Source: TMP-86 sp039807285 (GTDB lineage: Bacteria > Pseudomonadota > Gammaproteobacteria > Steroidobacterales > Steroidobacteraceae). Taken from it: DNA of 64,000 nt. A model generated the notes under the pieces. The model made no database searches, had not been told where the DNA came from, and was given only the letters and a program-made list of their open reading frames with translations. The position numbers and the translations under genes are program-made. How positions within the stretch are numbered: position 1 is the first letter of the stretch; the number at the start of each line of letters is the position of its first letter. Below, piece after piece: positions 14,553 through 23,763 of this stretch. The stretch lies in assembly GCA_044226785.1 (NCBI GenBank), contig JBGAGK010000020.1:1-64000 (forward strand), written 5' to 3'.

Positions 14553-16483
14553 AACTGATCCTCCAAAACATGACGGCCGCGGCTCGCGCTTTCCCTGGCA
14601 AGCCCGGCGGTGAGCTCCTCGAGCCCTACACTGCCAAGATCCTTGCCATTGCGCGTGCGCACGGCCACCGTGCGTCCCTCGACCTCCCGGTCGCCCGCGA
14701 CCAGCAGGTACGGGATGCGTTTCAATGTGTGCTCGCGGATTTTAAAGCCTACTTTCTCGTTCCTCAAGTCTGTTTCGACCCGAAGCCCCTGATTTCTCAA
14801 GTGTTCCACGCACCCTTCGGAATACGCCTTCTGTTTGTCGGTAATGGCCATGACCACAGCCTGCACCGGTGCGAGCCAGGTTGGGAGCTTTCCCGCATGA
14901 TGCTCGATCAGGATCCCGATGAAGCGCTCGAGGGAACCGAACATGGCGCGATGCAGCATGACCGGGGCATGTTTCTGACTGTCCTCCCCGACATACTGGG
15001 CGCCCAGGCGAATCGGCAGGTTCAGATCGACCTGCAAGGTGCCGCATTGCCAGTCCCGGCCTATGGCATCTCTCAGGACGAACTCGAGTTTCGGCCCGTA
15101 AAAGGCTCCTTCGCCTGGATTCAACGTGGTCTCGATTCCCGCCGCATCGGCTGCTGCCCTGAGCGCAGCCTCGGCCCGGTCCCAGGTCTCATCCGACCCT
15201 ACTCGTTTTGCCGGCCGGTCCGAGAACTTGATGCGCACATCCTCAAATCCGAAGTCCCGATAGATATTCAGGATTGCCTGAGTCACCGATACGGACTCGG
15301 CAGTGATCTGATCCATCGTGCAGAAGATGTGGGCATCGTCCTGGGTGAAGGCACGCACCCGCATCAGGCCATGAAGCGCGCCGGAGGGTTCGTAGCGATG
15401 CACCTTGCCGAATTCAGCAAACCGCAACGGCAATTCGCGGTAGCTGCGAAGCCCCTGGTTGAACACCTGGACATGACCCGGACAGTTCATGGGCTTGATG
15501 GCAAATACGCGCTCGTCCGGCGTCCGGGTCATGAACATGTTCTCGCCGAATTTCTCCACATGACCCGACTGGATCCACAGTTCGCGATCCATGATCTCCG
15601 GTGTATTGACCTCCTGGAAGCCAGCTTCCAGCTGCCGCTCGCGCATGTACTTGATCAACACCTGGAACATCGTCCAGCCCTTCGGGTGCCAGAACACGGC
15701 CCCTGGCGCTTCATCCTGCAGGTGGAACAGGTCCAGTTCCCGTCCGATGCGTCGATGGTCGCGCTTTTCGGCTTCTTCAAGCCGGGTCAGGTAATCCTTC
15801 AGCTGCTTTTCGTTGGCCCAGGCAGTGCCATAGATCCGCTGCAGCATCTCGTTTCGCGAATCGCCTCGCCAATACGCACCGGCGACTTTCATCAACTTGA
15901 ATGCCTTCAGGCGCCCGGTGCTGGGGACGTGTGGTCCGCGGCAAAGGTCTTCCCAGTCGCCCTGCTGGTAAAGGCTGATGGTCTCACCCTGAGGGATCTG
16001 TCCGATGATCTGCGCCTTGTACTGCTCGCCGATGCCCTCGAAATGCGCCACCGCGGCATCCCGGGGAAGGGTGCGCCGCCTGACAGGCAGGTCCCGTTGC
16101 GCGATCTCGCCCATTCGCTTTTCGATGGCAGCGAGATCCTCGGTCGAGAATGGGCGCTTGAACGCAAAGTCGTAATAGAAGCCGTCCTCGATCACCGGGC
16201 CTATGGTCACCTGGGCGTCCGGAAACAGCTCCTTGACGGCATGCGCCAGCAGATGAGCTGTCGAATGCCGGATGATCGACAGACCTTCCGGATCCTTCTC
16301 GGTGATGATGATCAATGATGCGTCGTGGTCGATGAGGAACGAGGTGTCGACCAGCCTGCCGTCGACCCGCCCCGCCAGTGCCGCCCGGGCGAGCCCGGCC
16401 CCGATGGTTTCGGCAACCCCGGCCACTGTCACGGCCTGGTCAAAACGTCTCTGGCTCGAATCCGGAAGGGTGATGATTGGCAT
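14531..16483 (-). CDS. thrS: Threonyl-tRNA synthetase
   Basis: This 650-residue class II synthetase for tRNA-Thr starts with an N-terminal TGS domain (residues 1-65). The editing domain follows, with HSTAHLLAHAVKELFP. The catalytic core has motif 2 around RFAEFGKVHRYEPSGALHGL and the zinc-binding Cys in KPMNCPGH. The C-terminal anticodon domain includes PTWLAPVQAVVMAI. ATG 16483 gives the family N-terminus MPIITLPDSS. It is followed by, and overlaps, infC. A tRNA-Val gene lies just upstream. Confidence 0.97.
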   Translation of the reverse strand: MPIITLPDSSQRRFDQAVTVAGVAETIGAGLARAALAGRVDGRLVDTSFLIDHDASLIIITEKDPEGLSIIRHSTAHLLAHAVKELFPDAQVTIGPVIEDGFYYDFAFKRPFSTEDLAAIEKRMGEIAQRDLPVRRRTLPRDAAVAHFEGIGEQYKAQIIGQIPQGETISLYQQGDWEDLCRGPHVPSTGRLKAFKLMKVAGAYWRGDSRNEMLQRIYGTAWANEKQLKDYLTRLEEAEKRDHRRIGRELDLFHLQDEAPGAVFWHPKGWTMFQVLIKYMRERQLEAGFQEVNTPEIMDRELWIQSGHVEKFGENMFMTRTPDERVFAIKPMNCPGHVQVFNQGLRSYRELPLRFAEFGKVHRYEPSGALHGLMRVRAFTQDDAHIFCTMDQITAESVSVTQAILNIYRDFGFEDVRIKFSDRPAKRVGSDETWDRAEAALRAAADAAGIETTLNPGEGAFYGPKLEFVLRDAIGRDWQCGTLQVDLNLPIRLGAQYVGEDSQKHAPVMLHRAMFGSLERFIGILIEHHAGKLPTWLAPVQAVVMAITDKQKAYSEGCVEHLRNQGLRVETDLRNEKVGFKIREHTLKRIPYLLVAGDREVEGRTVAVRTRNGKDLGSVGLEELTAGLARESASRGRHVLEDQLSQRRSA

Positions 16484-16528
16484 AGGCGCGCAAATATAAC
16501 GCAAGCGGGCGCCGGACGCCCCGTGCAA

Positions 16529-16603
16529 TGGTGCGCGCTAGTGGGATCGAACCACTGACCCCCACCATGTCAAGGTGATGCTCTACCGCTGAGCTAAGCG
16601 CGC
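16529..16603 (-). tRNA. tRNA-Val (anticodon GAC)
   Basis: This is a 75-base cloverleaf with acceptor GCGCGCT/AGCGCGC, D arm GCTC/GAGC, anticodon loop TTGACAT (anticodon GAC), T arm AGTGG-TTCGATC-CCACT and encoded CCA. Its 5' end is three bases after the stop codon of the FHA gene, so it may be cut from the same transcript. Confidence 0.94.
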
Positions 16604-16606
16604 CGA

Positions 16607-18691
16607 TCAGGACGGCGCGAACGATACCGGATTTGGCTGTGGCAATAAAGCCCCGGCATCCACGAACTTGAACTGCGCATCGCCGATCACGATGACATCA
16701 CCGTCCTTCATCTTGTGCCGGCTGACCTTGCGCCCATTGATGACCACGCCATTCGTACTGTTGAGATCCTCGATGATGCAATGGCGGGCATTGCACAGGA
16801 TCAATGCATGATGGCGGCTGACCGAAGAGGATTCGAGTCGTATCTCACTTTCCGGCGCCCTGCCGATGCGTGTCCGCTGGTCAAGTGCGTAGGTCGTTGC
16901 CGCGCCGTTGTCGATCCTGATCAGGCTGGGGGTAAACGCCTGTGCCGGAACCACCTGCTCCGCGGGAGCCGGTGCCTGCCCGGTGCCCAGCCGTTCGATG
17001 CTTGACTGCAACCGGCCGAGAACCTGCGCGCTGGTATTGGCGCTGCGCTCCAGCCTGCGGATGAGGAACTCACGTTCCTCCAGTGCGCCTTTGGAGCGCT
17101 CCAGCTGGCCCTGCAGTTGATTGATCTGATCGTGCGCCTGTTCGAGGGACTGGCCCTTGATCTGGAGATCGGAGCGCAATTCCCGGATTTCCGCCTCCGC
17201 CTGTTCGACCGGCCTGCGCACTTCATTCAACTGCGTGGTGACCAGGGCAAGCTCGCTCTCGAGCTTGTCTGCCCTGCTCCTCTGTACGACCAGATCGGCT
17301 TGCACGGCCTCGACAGCCGCCGATTGACGCTGCAGGGACTCGTCATCCCGCTTCTTCTGAGCCTGGGCCTCGCTCAGCATGCGATCCATTTCCGCCATTC
17401 GCACCAGATGCTCTGCCTGTGCGGCTTCGAGAGACTCGACTTGCCTCTGCATCTGTGTGCGGGACTCGCGTTCGGACTGGAGCATGCGGTCGCGCGCGGA
17501 GATCTCCTCTGTCAGTCGGTCCTGCACCTGCGCTGATTGTGCGGCAGCAGCTTTGCATTCAGCCTCCGCTGCGAGCCGCAGGGATGCGAGTTCCTGTGTG
17601 GATCGGGTCAGATCAGCCTGGCTTGTTTCAAGATCCCGGACAAGGACCTTCTGCTGCTGCTCCCTGGCTTCCAGTGCGGATTCCAGGTTCTGGACCCGCT
17701 CCCGGGTGCGGGCCAACGTCGCTTCAAGGTCCCGGATTCCTTGGGCACTGGCCTCGGACTGCGCCTGCACCTCGCCCAGCTGCATTGCCAGCGTGTTGGC
17801 GCGCATCTCGGCTTCGCTACGCCCGGATTGCGCAGCTGCCAGATGAGAGTCCAGTTCACGAAACAGGCCCTCACCGTGATGACGGCGCCACTCTCGTGTT
17901 CGCAGATTCTCGAGGAACGCGCTGGACTGGTCGCGGTATCGGGCTGCCTCGCGTTGGGCTTCCGCCAGGGCCTGTTGTTCCCGGGCGATTCGGGTCTTCA
18001 GGTCTCCGATTGTGCGCTGGGCTTGGTCCAGCTGCTGCTGCCCCGATTCGATCCGGGAGCGCGAATCTTCAAGCTCATGTTCCAGCCGCGCGCGTGTTTG
18101 TGCCAGCTCCTCCCCCAGCCGGGCGCGCGCGTCTGACAACTCCTCGCTGAGCCGGTCCCTCGTTGCCGCATGCTCATCCAGCATCCGTGCCCGGACATCC
18201 TCGGACTCGGCTTTCAATCTGGCGTACGCGGAAGCTGACTCGGCAAGTTGTTGCTGCAGACCGGACTGTTGGTGGTGCAGCTCCACGATTGACTGGTCGC
18301 GTTCACCAGCCGTGTGCAGGGCCCGCGCCAGTGATTCCTCGCGAGCGGCCAGCGTCGTGCGCAGGGCCTGCGCCTCTCCGCTGACTCTCAGGACTTCACG
18401 TGTCGACTCCTCGAGCTGTCCCCGCAGGGAACCCAGATCCCGCTCGAGCGCCTCCTGGTGGGCCGCCTGTTGTGCAATACGCTCTTCTGCCAGTTGCACG
18501 CTTGCAATCAGCGCGGGCAGATCCACGTGCGACTGGCGGTCTTCCGCGGTGAGGGAAAGTGCATCCTGGCGGACAGGGACCAGCGTGTCCGCACTCTGGG
18601 CAGACAGCTTCATCATGTCCAGCACTGGAAGTTCGTCTGTCTTGTCCAGATCCGCTTCCGGTACCGGATGGGTTTCCTGCACCTTTGCCAT
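16607..18691 (-). CDS. Long coiled-coil protein with C-terminal FHA domain
   Basis: This is a 694-residue protein. Residues 60-575 are Gln, Glu, Arg and Ala rich heptad-type sequence, a long coiled coil. Residues 590-685 form a forkhead-associated domain, a phosphothreonine reader: the sequence has TRIGRAPESEIRL, then SSSVSRHHALI, LNSTNGVVING and KDGDVIVIGDAQFKF. The key Gly-Arg, Ser-x-x-x-Ser-Arg-His and Asn-x-x-Asn-Gly residues are all present. No signal peptide or membrane segment is visible, so it is probably cytoplasmic. Partners are unknown. The combination suggests a scaffold that docks a phosphorylated protein. tRNA-Val follows within three bases. Confidence 0.85.
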   Translation of the reverse strand: MAKVQETHPVPEADLDKTDELPVLDMMKLSAQSADTLVPVRQDALSLTAEDRQSHVDLPALIASVQLAEERIAQQAAHQEALERDLGSLRGQLEESTREVLRVSGEAQALRTTLAAREESLARALHTAGERDQSIVELHHQQSGLQQQLAESASAYARLKAESEDVRARMLDEHAATRDRLSEELSDARARLGEELAQTRARLEHELEDSRSRIESGQQQLDQAQRTIGDLKTRIAREQQALAEAQREAARYRDQSSAFLENLRTREWRRHHGEGLFRELDSHLAAAQSGRSEAEMRANTLAMQLGEVQAQSEASAQGIRDLEATLARTRERVQNLESALEAREQQQKVLVRDLETSQADLTRSTQELASLRLAAEAECKAAAAQSAQVQDRLTEEISARDRMLQSERESRTQMQRQVESLEAAQAEHLVRMAEMDRMLSEAQAQKKRDDESLQRQSAAVEAVQADLVVQRSRADKLESELALVTTQLNEVRRPVEQAEAEIRELRSDLQIKGQSLEQAHDQINQLQGQLERSKGALEEREFLIRRLERSANTSAQVLGRLQSSIERLGTGQAPAPAEQVVPAQAFTPSLIRIDNGAATTYALDQRTRIGRAPESEIRLESSSVSRHHALILCNARHCIIEDLNSTNGVVINGRKVSRHKMKDGDVIVIGDAQFKFVDAGALLPQPNPVSFAPS

Positions 18692-18764
18692 CGAGCGTAA
18701 GTCTAGCCCACACCTTGACCTGGGCAGTGTGATGAACGGCGCGCTTTGCGCAAATTATGTCATA

Positions 18765-20753
18765 TCAGCCGGCCCGCCGGGTGCTGACACCGAAAGCGGC
18801 ATTTTTCAGCTTCTGGATCTCGTCCCGGATCCTTGCTGCCTGCTCGAATTCCAGATTCCGGGCCAGCCGGAGCATTTCGGCCTCCAGCTTCCTGATGTGT
18901 TTCGCTGCCTTTTCGGGAGCCATCTCGGGTATGGAGGCCTGGTACATGGAGTCCTCATCGCGGGCGCCCTCCATCACATCCGCAACCCCTTTGACGATGC
19001 TTCTGGGGGTGATGCCATGCTGCTGGTTGAAATTCATCTGGCGCTGCCGCCTGCGCTCGGTCTCAGCAAGCGCGCGCTCGATCGAGCCGGTGCGGGTATC
19101 TGCATACAGTATTGCCTTTCCATTGACATTGCGTGCCGCCCGCCCGATGGTCTGGATCAGCGAACCCGCTGAACGAAGGAAGCCCTCCTTGTCGGCGTCC
19201 AGAATGGCCACCAGCGACACCTCGGGCATGTCAAGGCCTTCGCGCAGGAGATTGATGCCTACAATGACATCGAATCTCCCGAGCCGCAGATCCCGGATGA
19301 TCTCGGTCCGTTCCACCGTGTCGACATCCGAGTGCAGGTAACGCACTTTGACCTGATGTTCGGTCAGGTATTCGGTCAGATCCTCGGCCATACGCTTGGT
19401 GAGCGTCGTAACGAGCACACGCTCATGACGGGCAACCCGCAGGCGGATCTCGGAAAGCAGGTCATCCACCTGTGCACGGACTGGCCTGACCTCGACTTCC
19501 GGGTCAACCAGGCCAGTTGGCCGTACCACCTGTTCCACCACCTGGCCGGAATGTTTCAGCTCGTACGGTCCCGGAGTTGCCGAGACGTAAATGGTCTGAG
19601 GCGCCATGCGTTCAAACTCATCGAAGCGCAGCGGGCGGTTGTCCAGGGCTGAGGGCAGCCGGAATCCATATTCCACCAGCGTTTCCTTGCGGGAGCGGTC
19701 GCCACGGTACATGGCACCCAGCTGCGGGATGGTCTGGTGGCTCTCGTCGATGATCAGCAGGGAATCGGGAGGCAGGTAATCGAACATGCACGGCGGCGGC
19801 TCTCCCGCCTGGCGACCGGAGAGGAACCGTGAATAGTTCTCGATGCCTGGGCAATAACCCACTTCGTTCATCATCTCCAGATCGAATGTGGTGCGCTGCT
19901 GCAACCGCTGCGCTTCCAGCAGCTTTCCCGCGGCATGCAGCTCCGCAAGCCGGACACGCAATTCATCCCGGATCTGCGAGATGGCCTGATGCACACGCTC
20001 CCGCGGCGTCACGTAATGTGTCGAGGGAAAAATGGTCAGGCGCGGGACCTTGCGCAGGATCTCCCCGGTCAGCGGATCGAAGCAGCTCAATGCCTCGACA
20101 GCATCGTCGAACAGCTCAACCCGGACCGCGTCACGGCCGGATTCGGCAGGAAAGATGTCGATGATGTCTCCACGTACACGAAACGTACCCTGATGCAGAT
20201 CCATCTCGTTGCGCGTGTACTGCATGTCCGCGAGTCGTCTCAGGAGTTTGCGCTGATCCAGCGGCTCGCCCCGGGACAGGTGGAGCACCATGCTGAGGTA
20301 TGCCTCGGGATCACCCAGACCGTAGATGGCAGACACGGTGGCCACAACGATCGCATCGGGGCGTTCGAGCAGGGCCTTGGTTGCGGAAAGCCTCATCTGC
20401 TCGATGTGTTCATTGATCGAGGAATCCTTCTCGATGTAGGTATCGGAGGAAGGAACATAGGCCTCGGGCTGGTAGTAATCGTAATAGGAAACGAAATACT
20501 CCACGGCGTTCTTCGGAAAGAATTCGCGGAACTCGCCGTACAGCTGCGCAGCGAGCGTCTTGTTGTGAGCCAGGATCATGGTCGGTCGCTGCAACTGCGC
20601 GATGACGTTGGCCATGGTGAAGGTCTTGCCGGAACCGGTCACTCCGAGCAGCGTCTGGTGGGCAAGCCCGTCACGCAGTCCTGTTACGAGTTTCTGGATG
20701 GCCTGAGCCTGATCGCCGGCAGGCCGGAATTTGCTCGATAAACTGAAGTCCAT
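18765..20753 (-). CDS. uvrB: Excinuclease ABC subunit B
   Basis: This 662-residue damage-verifying helicase-like subunit works in nucleotide excision repair. Walker A is GVTGSGKTFT. The beta-hairpin region YYDYYQPEAYVPSSDTYIEK inserts between the DNA strands. IIDESHQTIPQL is motif II, QTIGRAARNVNGKAI is motif VI, and a C-terminal UVR motif binds UvrC (LEAEMLRLARNLEFEQAARI). ATG 20753 gives the family start MDFSLSSKF. No LexA box was seen in the 104-base intergenic region shared with the divergent aminotransferase gene. Confidence 0.98.
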   Translation of the reverse strand: MDFSLSSKFRPAGDQAQAIQKLVTGLRDGLAHQTLLGVTGSGKTFTMANVIAQLQRPTMILAHNKTLAAQLYGEFREFFPKNAVEYFVSYYDYYQPEAYVPSSDTYIEKDSSINEHIEQMRLSATKALLERPDAIVVATVSAIYGLGDPEAYLSMVLHLSRGEPLDQRKLLRRLADMQYTRNEMDLHQGTFRVRGDIIDIFPAESGRDAVRVELFDDAVEALSCFDPLTGEILRKVPRLTIFPSTHYVTPRERVHQAISQIRDELRVRLAELHAAGKLLEAQRLQQRTTFDLEMMNEVGYCPGIENYSRFLSGRQAGEPPPCMFDYLPPDSLLIIDESHQTIPQLGAMYRGDRSRKETLVEYGFRLPSALDNRPLRFDEFERMAPQTIYVSATPGPYELKHSGQVVEQVVRPTGLVDPEVEVRPVRAQVDDLLSEIRLRVARHERVLVTTLTKRMAEDLTEYLTEHQVKVRYLHSDVDTVERTEIIRDLRLGRFDVIVGINLLREGLDMPEVSLVAILDADKEGFLRSAGSLIQTIGRAARNVNGKAILYADTRTGSIERALAETERRRQRQMNFNQQHGITPRSIVKGVADVMEGARDEDSMYQASIPEMAPEKAAKHIRKLEAEMLRLARNLEFEQAARIRDEIQKLKNAAFGVSTRRAG

Positions 20754-20857
20754 GGAGGAATTGTCCACCAGGCTGCTCCAAATGCAATGCGCATGGAAGC
20801 GCCGAGCCGATTCTCGTACACTGCGCGCGTCCAGCAGGCCCACAGGTCAATTTCACC

Positions 20858-22060
20858 GTGCCAATCCAGCTTTCCAGCCGCGTCCGGTCGGTCCGGCCAT
20901 CGCCAACTCTCGCTGTCACCGCCCGCGCTGCACGGCTCCGGGCCGAGGGCAGGGACATCATCAGTCTGGGGGTGGGCGAACCCGATTTCGACACCCCCTT
21001 GCACATTGCCGAAGCGGGCATCGAGGCAATTCGCAAAGGGCTGACGAGATATACGGTCGTCGACGGCACTGCGGAGCTCAAGGATGCCATCATCGAAAAA
21101 TTCAGGCGTGAAAACGGCCTGACCTACACACGTCAACAGATCATCGTCTCCTGCGGAGCCAAACAGACCTGTTTCAACCTGTGCGCCGCCCTGCTCGACC
21201 CGGGTGACGAGTGCATCATTCCGGCACCCTACTGGGTTTCTTATCCGGACATGGTACTGCTGGCCTCAGGCAGACCCGTCACCCTGTTTGCAGGCCTCGA
21301 TCAGGGCTTCAAGATCACTCCCGAGCAGCTCGATGCCGCGATCACCCCGCGGACACGGCTGCTGCTGTTGAACAGCCCGGGCAATCCGACCGGCGCCGCA
21401 TACAACCGTGCTGAGCTGCGGGCACTGGGTGAGGTACTGGCCGCCCATCCGCAGGTCGTGATCGGCGCTGATGAAATGTACGAGCACATCTACTGGGCTG
21501 AGGAGCCGTTTACGAGCTTTGCCCAGGCAAATCCGCATCTTCATGATCGGACCGTCACGATCAATGGCCATTCCAAGGCATACGCCATGACTGGCTGGCG
21601 AATTGGCTACTGTGGCGGTCCCGCCGAACTGGTCACCGCCATGGCTACCGTGCAGGGGCAATCGACGTCCAATCCTCCGAGCATGTCGCAGCACGCTGCA
21701 ACCGTCGCACTGAACTCCGATCAGTCTTGCATCGCCAGGATGAACCAGGCCTACCGTCAACGGCATGACTTTCTGGTCTCTCGGCTGAATCGGCTGCCTG
21801 GGTTTTCCTGTCGCCCGGGCGCCGGCACGTTCTACGCATTCGCGGACGTCCGGCAGGCCCTGCATCGCTTCAATTTCGGAGACGATGGCGCTCTTGCCGA
21901 CTATCTGCTGTCGGAAGCCGGTGTGGCCGTGGTACCCGGGACGGGCTTTGGCGCTCCCGGGCACCTCCGGTTCTCGTTCGCCTGCAGCATGCAGATGCTG
22001 GAAGCTGCCCTTGCCCGGATTGTGTCGGCCCTGGACAAGCGCCTGGCCGGAAGCAACTGA
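20858..22060 (+). CDS. PLP-dependent aminotransferase (aspartate aminotransferase Ib type)
   Basis: This 400-residue fold-type I enzyme probably transfers the amino group between aspartate or a related amino acid and 2-oxoglutarate. It shows SLGVGEPDFDTPLHI, the NSPGNPTGA loop, the PLP lysine in INGHSKAYAMTGWRIGY, and RFSFACS with the substrate-binding Arg near the C-terminus. It starts at GTG 20858. A glutamate/prephenate aminotransferase activity is possible in this subfamily, which would link it to the phenylalanine pathway genes further on. It is divergent from uvrB. Confidence 0.9.
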   Translation: MPIQLSSRVRSVRPSPTLAVTARAARLRAEGRDIISLGVGEPDFDTPLHIAEAGIEAIRKGLTRYTVVDGTAELKDAIIEKFRRENGLTYTRQQIIVSCGAKQTCFNLCAALLDPGDECIIPAPYWVSYPDMVLLASGRPVTLFAGLDQGFKITPEQLDAAITPRTRLLLLNSPGNPTGAAYNRAELRALGEVLAAHPQVVIGADEMYEHIYWAEEPFTSFAQANPHLHDRTVTINGHSKAYAMTGWRIGYCGGPAELVTAMATVQGQSTSNPPSMSQHAATVALNSDQSCIARMNQAYRQRHDFLVSRLNRLPGFSCRPGAGTFYAFADVRQALHRFNFGDDGALADYLLSEAGVAVVPGTGFGAPGHLRFSFACSMQMLEAALARIVSALDKRLAGSN

Positions 22061-22074
22061 GCGGGCGGGTTTTC

Positions 22075-22104
22075 TTGACTTCAATGCGCGGCTTCTTGGA
22101 AAAT
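22075..22104 (+). promoter_or_regulatory. Likely sigma-70 promoter of tRNA-Asn
   Basis: TTGACT at 22075-22080 and GAAAAT at 22099-22104 are separated by 18 bases and followed by a GC-rich stretch (CCGCGCC) before the tRNA. Such a discriminator is typical of stable RNA promoters under stringent control. Confidence 0.6.
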
Positions 22105-22128
22105 CCGCGCCTCTTGTTCGCCAATCAT

Positions 22129-22203
22129 TCCCCGGTAGCTCAGCGGTAGAGCGACGGACTGTTAATCCGTTGGTCGGGTGTTCGAATCACCCCCGGGGAG
22201 CCA
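22129..22203 (+). tRNA. tRNA-Asn (anticodon GTT)
   Basis: This is a 75-base cloverleaf with acceptor TCCCCGG/CCGGGGA, D arm GCTC/GAGC, anticodon arm GGACT-GTTAATC with anticodon GTT, T loop TTCGAAT and encoded CCA. It stands alone between the aminotransferase and the HerA-like gene. Confidence 0.96.
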
Positions 22204-22229
22204 GACCTGCGGCAGGCACGGGAGTGCTC

Positions 22230-23744
22230 ATGACAGAACCGATTCTGCTTGCCCGGCAGGGCTCCACCGAATGCGCACTGCTTCCCTCCATGGCGAACCG
22301 TCATGGACTGATCACTGGCGCGACCGGCACTGGAAAAACCGTGACCCTGCAGGCCCTGGCGGAGGGCTTGAGCCGCATCGGGGTTCCCGTATTCATGGCG
22401 GATATCAAGGGAGATCTGACCGGCATCACGCAGAAGGGCACCATTGGAGACAAACTGGCGCAGGTCCTCAAGGAGCGTGGGCTGCCCATGCCGGCACCCT
22501 GGTCCTGCCCAGCCACGTTGTGGGACGTGTTCGGCGAGCAGGGTCACCCTGTCAGGGCCACCATCAGCGATATGGGGCCGCTGCTGCTCTCACGCATGCT
22601 GGATCTGAACGAGACCCAGGCAGGAGTCCTGCAAGTGGTCTTCAAGATCGCAGATGATGCCGGATTGCTGCTGCTGGATCTGAAAGATCTGCGTGCAGTA
22701 CTGCAGTACGTGGGGGATTCCAGCGGACAGTTCACTACCGGGTACGGGAACGTGTCGCCCGCGAGCATCGGTGCGATCCAGCGGGGTTTGCTGCAGATCG
22801 AGGCCCAGGGAGGCGACCGGTTCTTCGGCGAACCCATGCTCGACATCATGGATTTCCTCCAGAGTGCGAATGGGCAGGGTGTGGTCAATATCATCGCGGC
22901 AGACCGGCTGATGAGCAGCCCTCGCCTGTACGCCACTTTCCTGTTGTGGATGCTGAGTGAACTGTACGAGCGCCTGCCCGAGGTCGGGGACCTCGACAAG
23001 CCCAAGCTCGTATTCTTCTTCGACGAAGCGCATCTGTTGTTCACGGATGCACCGAAGGTGCTCCTCGAGCGCATCGAGCAGGTGGTACGCCTGGTTCGAA
23101 GCAAGGGCGTCGGCGTGTTTTTCGCCACGCAGAACCCGCTGGACATCCCGGATGCGGTGCTCGGGCAGTTGGGAAATCGCGTTCAGCACGCGCTTCGCGC
23201 CTTCACGCCTCGTGACCAGGCAGCCGTGAGGAGCGCGGCTAGCACCATGCGCGTGAATCCGCAGATCGACATTGCAAATGCCATTACGGAGCTCGCGGTG
23301 GGTGAAGCCCTCGTCAGTCTCCTCGATGAGAGAGGCCGGCCGGGAATCACACAGCGTGCCTTCGTGATACCGCCGGGAAGCCAGATCGGTCCGATCAGCC
23401 CGCAACAGCGCCAAGCCCTGATCGCCGGGTCCCTGGTTGCCGGGGTCTACGAAAAATCCGTCGACCGGGAATCGGCATACGAAAAGCTGAAGGGACGCGC
23501 GGTGGCCAGTGGCGCTCCTTCCGATGCATCCGGTCGTGCGGGCGCTGATTCGCCTGCTGGTGCAGGCGGATTGCTGGGTTCGCTGAGGGACGTTCTCCTG
23601 GGTACCACGGGCCCACGCGGCGGCAGACACGAAGGGCTGGCCGAATCGGCCGCACGATCTGCATTCCGCTCGATAGGCTCGAATGTCGGTCGCCAGATCG
23701 TTCGAGGTGTCCTGGGAAGCCTCCTGGGTGGCGGCCGACGCTGA
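22230..23744 (+). CDS. HerA-like / DUF853 ATPase
   Basis: This 504-residue P-loop ATPase is related to HerA/FtsK-type DNA translocases. Walker A is GATGTGKTVT (about residue 32), MADIKGDLTG follows it, and Walker B is KLVFFFDEAHLLF. VGVFFATQNPLDIPDAVLGQ and LGNRVQHALRAFTPRDQAA are characteristic of this family. The C-terminus is Gly/Ala rich and ends in small repeats (GLLGSLRDVLLG, VLGSLLGGG). The biochemical role of this subgroup is not established. ATG 22230 lies 26 bases after tRNA-Asn, with GGGAG just upstream. Confidence 0.88.
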   Translation: MTEPILLARQGSTECALLPSMANRHGLITGATGTGKTVTLQALAEGLSRIGVPVFMADIKGDLTGITQKGTIGDKLAQVLKERGLPMPAPWSCPATLWDVFGEQGHPVRATISDMGPLLLSRMLDLNETQAGVLQVVFKIADDAGLLLLDLKDLRAVLQYVGDSSGQFTTGYGNVSPASIGAIQRGLLQIEAQGGDRFFGEPMLDIMDFLQSANGQGVVNIIAADRLMSSPRLYATFLLWMLSELYERLPEVGDLDKPKLVFFFDEAHLLFTDAPKVLLERIEQVVRLVRSKGVGVFFATQNPLDIPDAVLGQLGNRVQHALRAFTPRDQAAVRSAASTMRVNPQIDIANAITELAVGEALVSLLDERGRPGITQRAFVIPPGSQIGPISPQQRQALIAGSLVAGVYEKSVDRESAYEKLKGRAVASGAPSDASGRAGADSPAGAGGLLGSLRDVLLGTTGPRGGRHEGLAESAARSAFRSIGSNVGRQIVRGVLGSLLGGGRR

Positions 23745-23763
23745 GCGCGATGTCCAGCCGGAT

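Noticed and set aside
14570..16318. 582-codon plus-strand frame across thrS
   Set aside because: Antisense shadow of thrS, which has all synthetase motifs.
20754..20857. LexA box before uvrB
   Set aside because: CTG and CAG triplets occur (CTGCGCGCGTCCAG) but with 8 bases between them rather than the 10 of the consensus.
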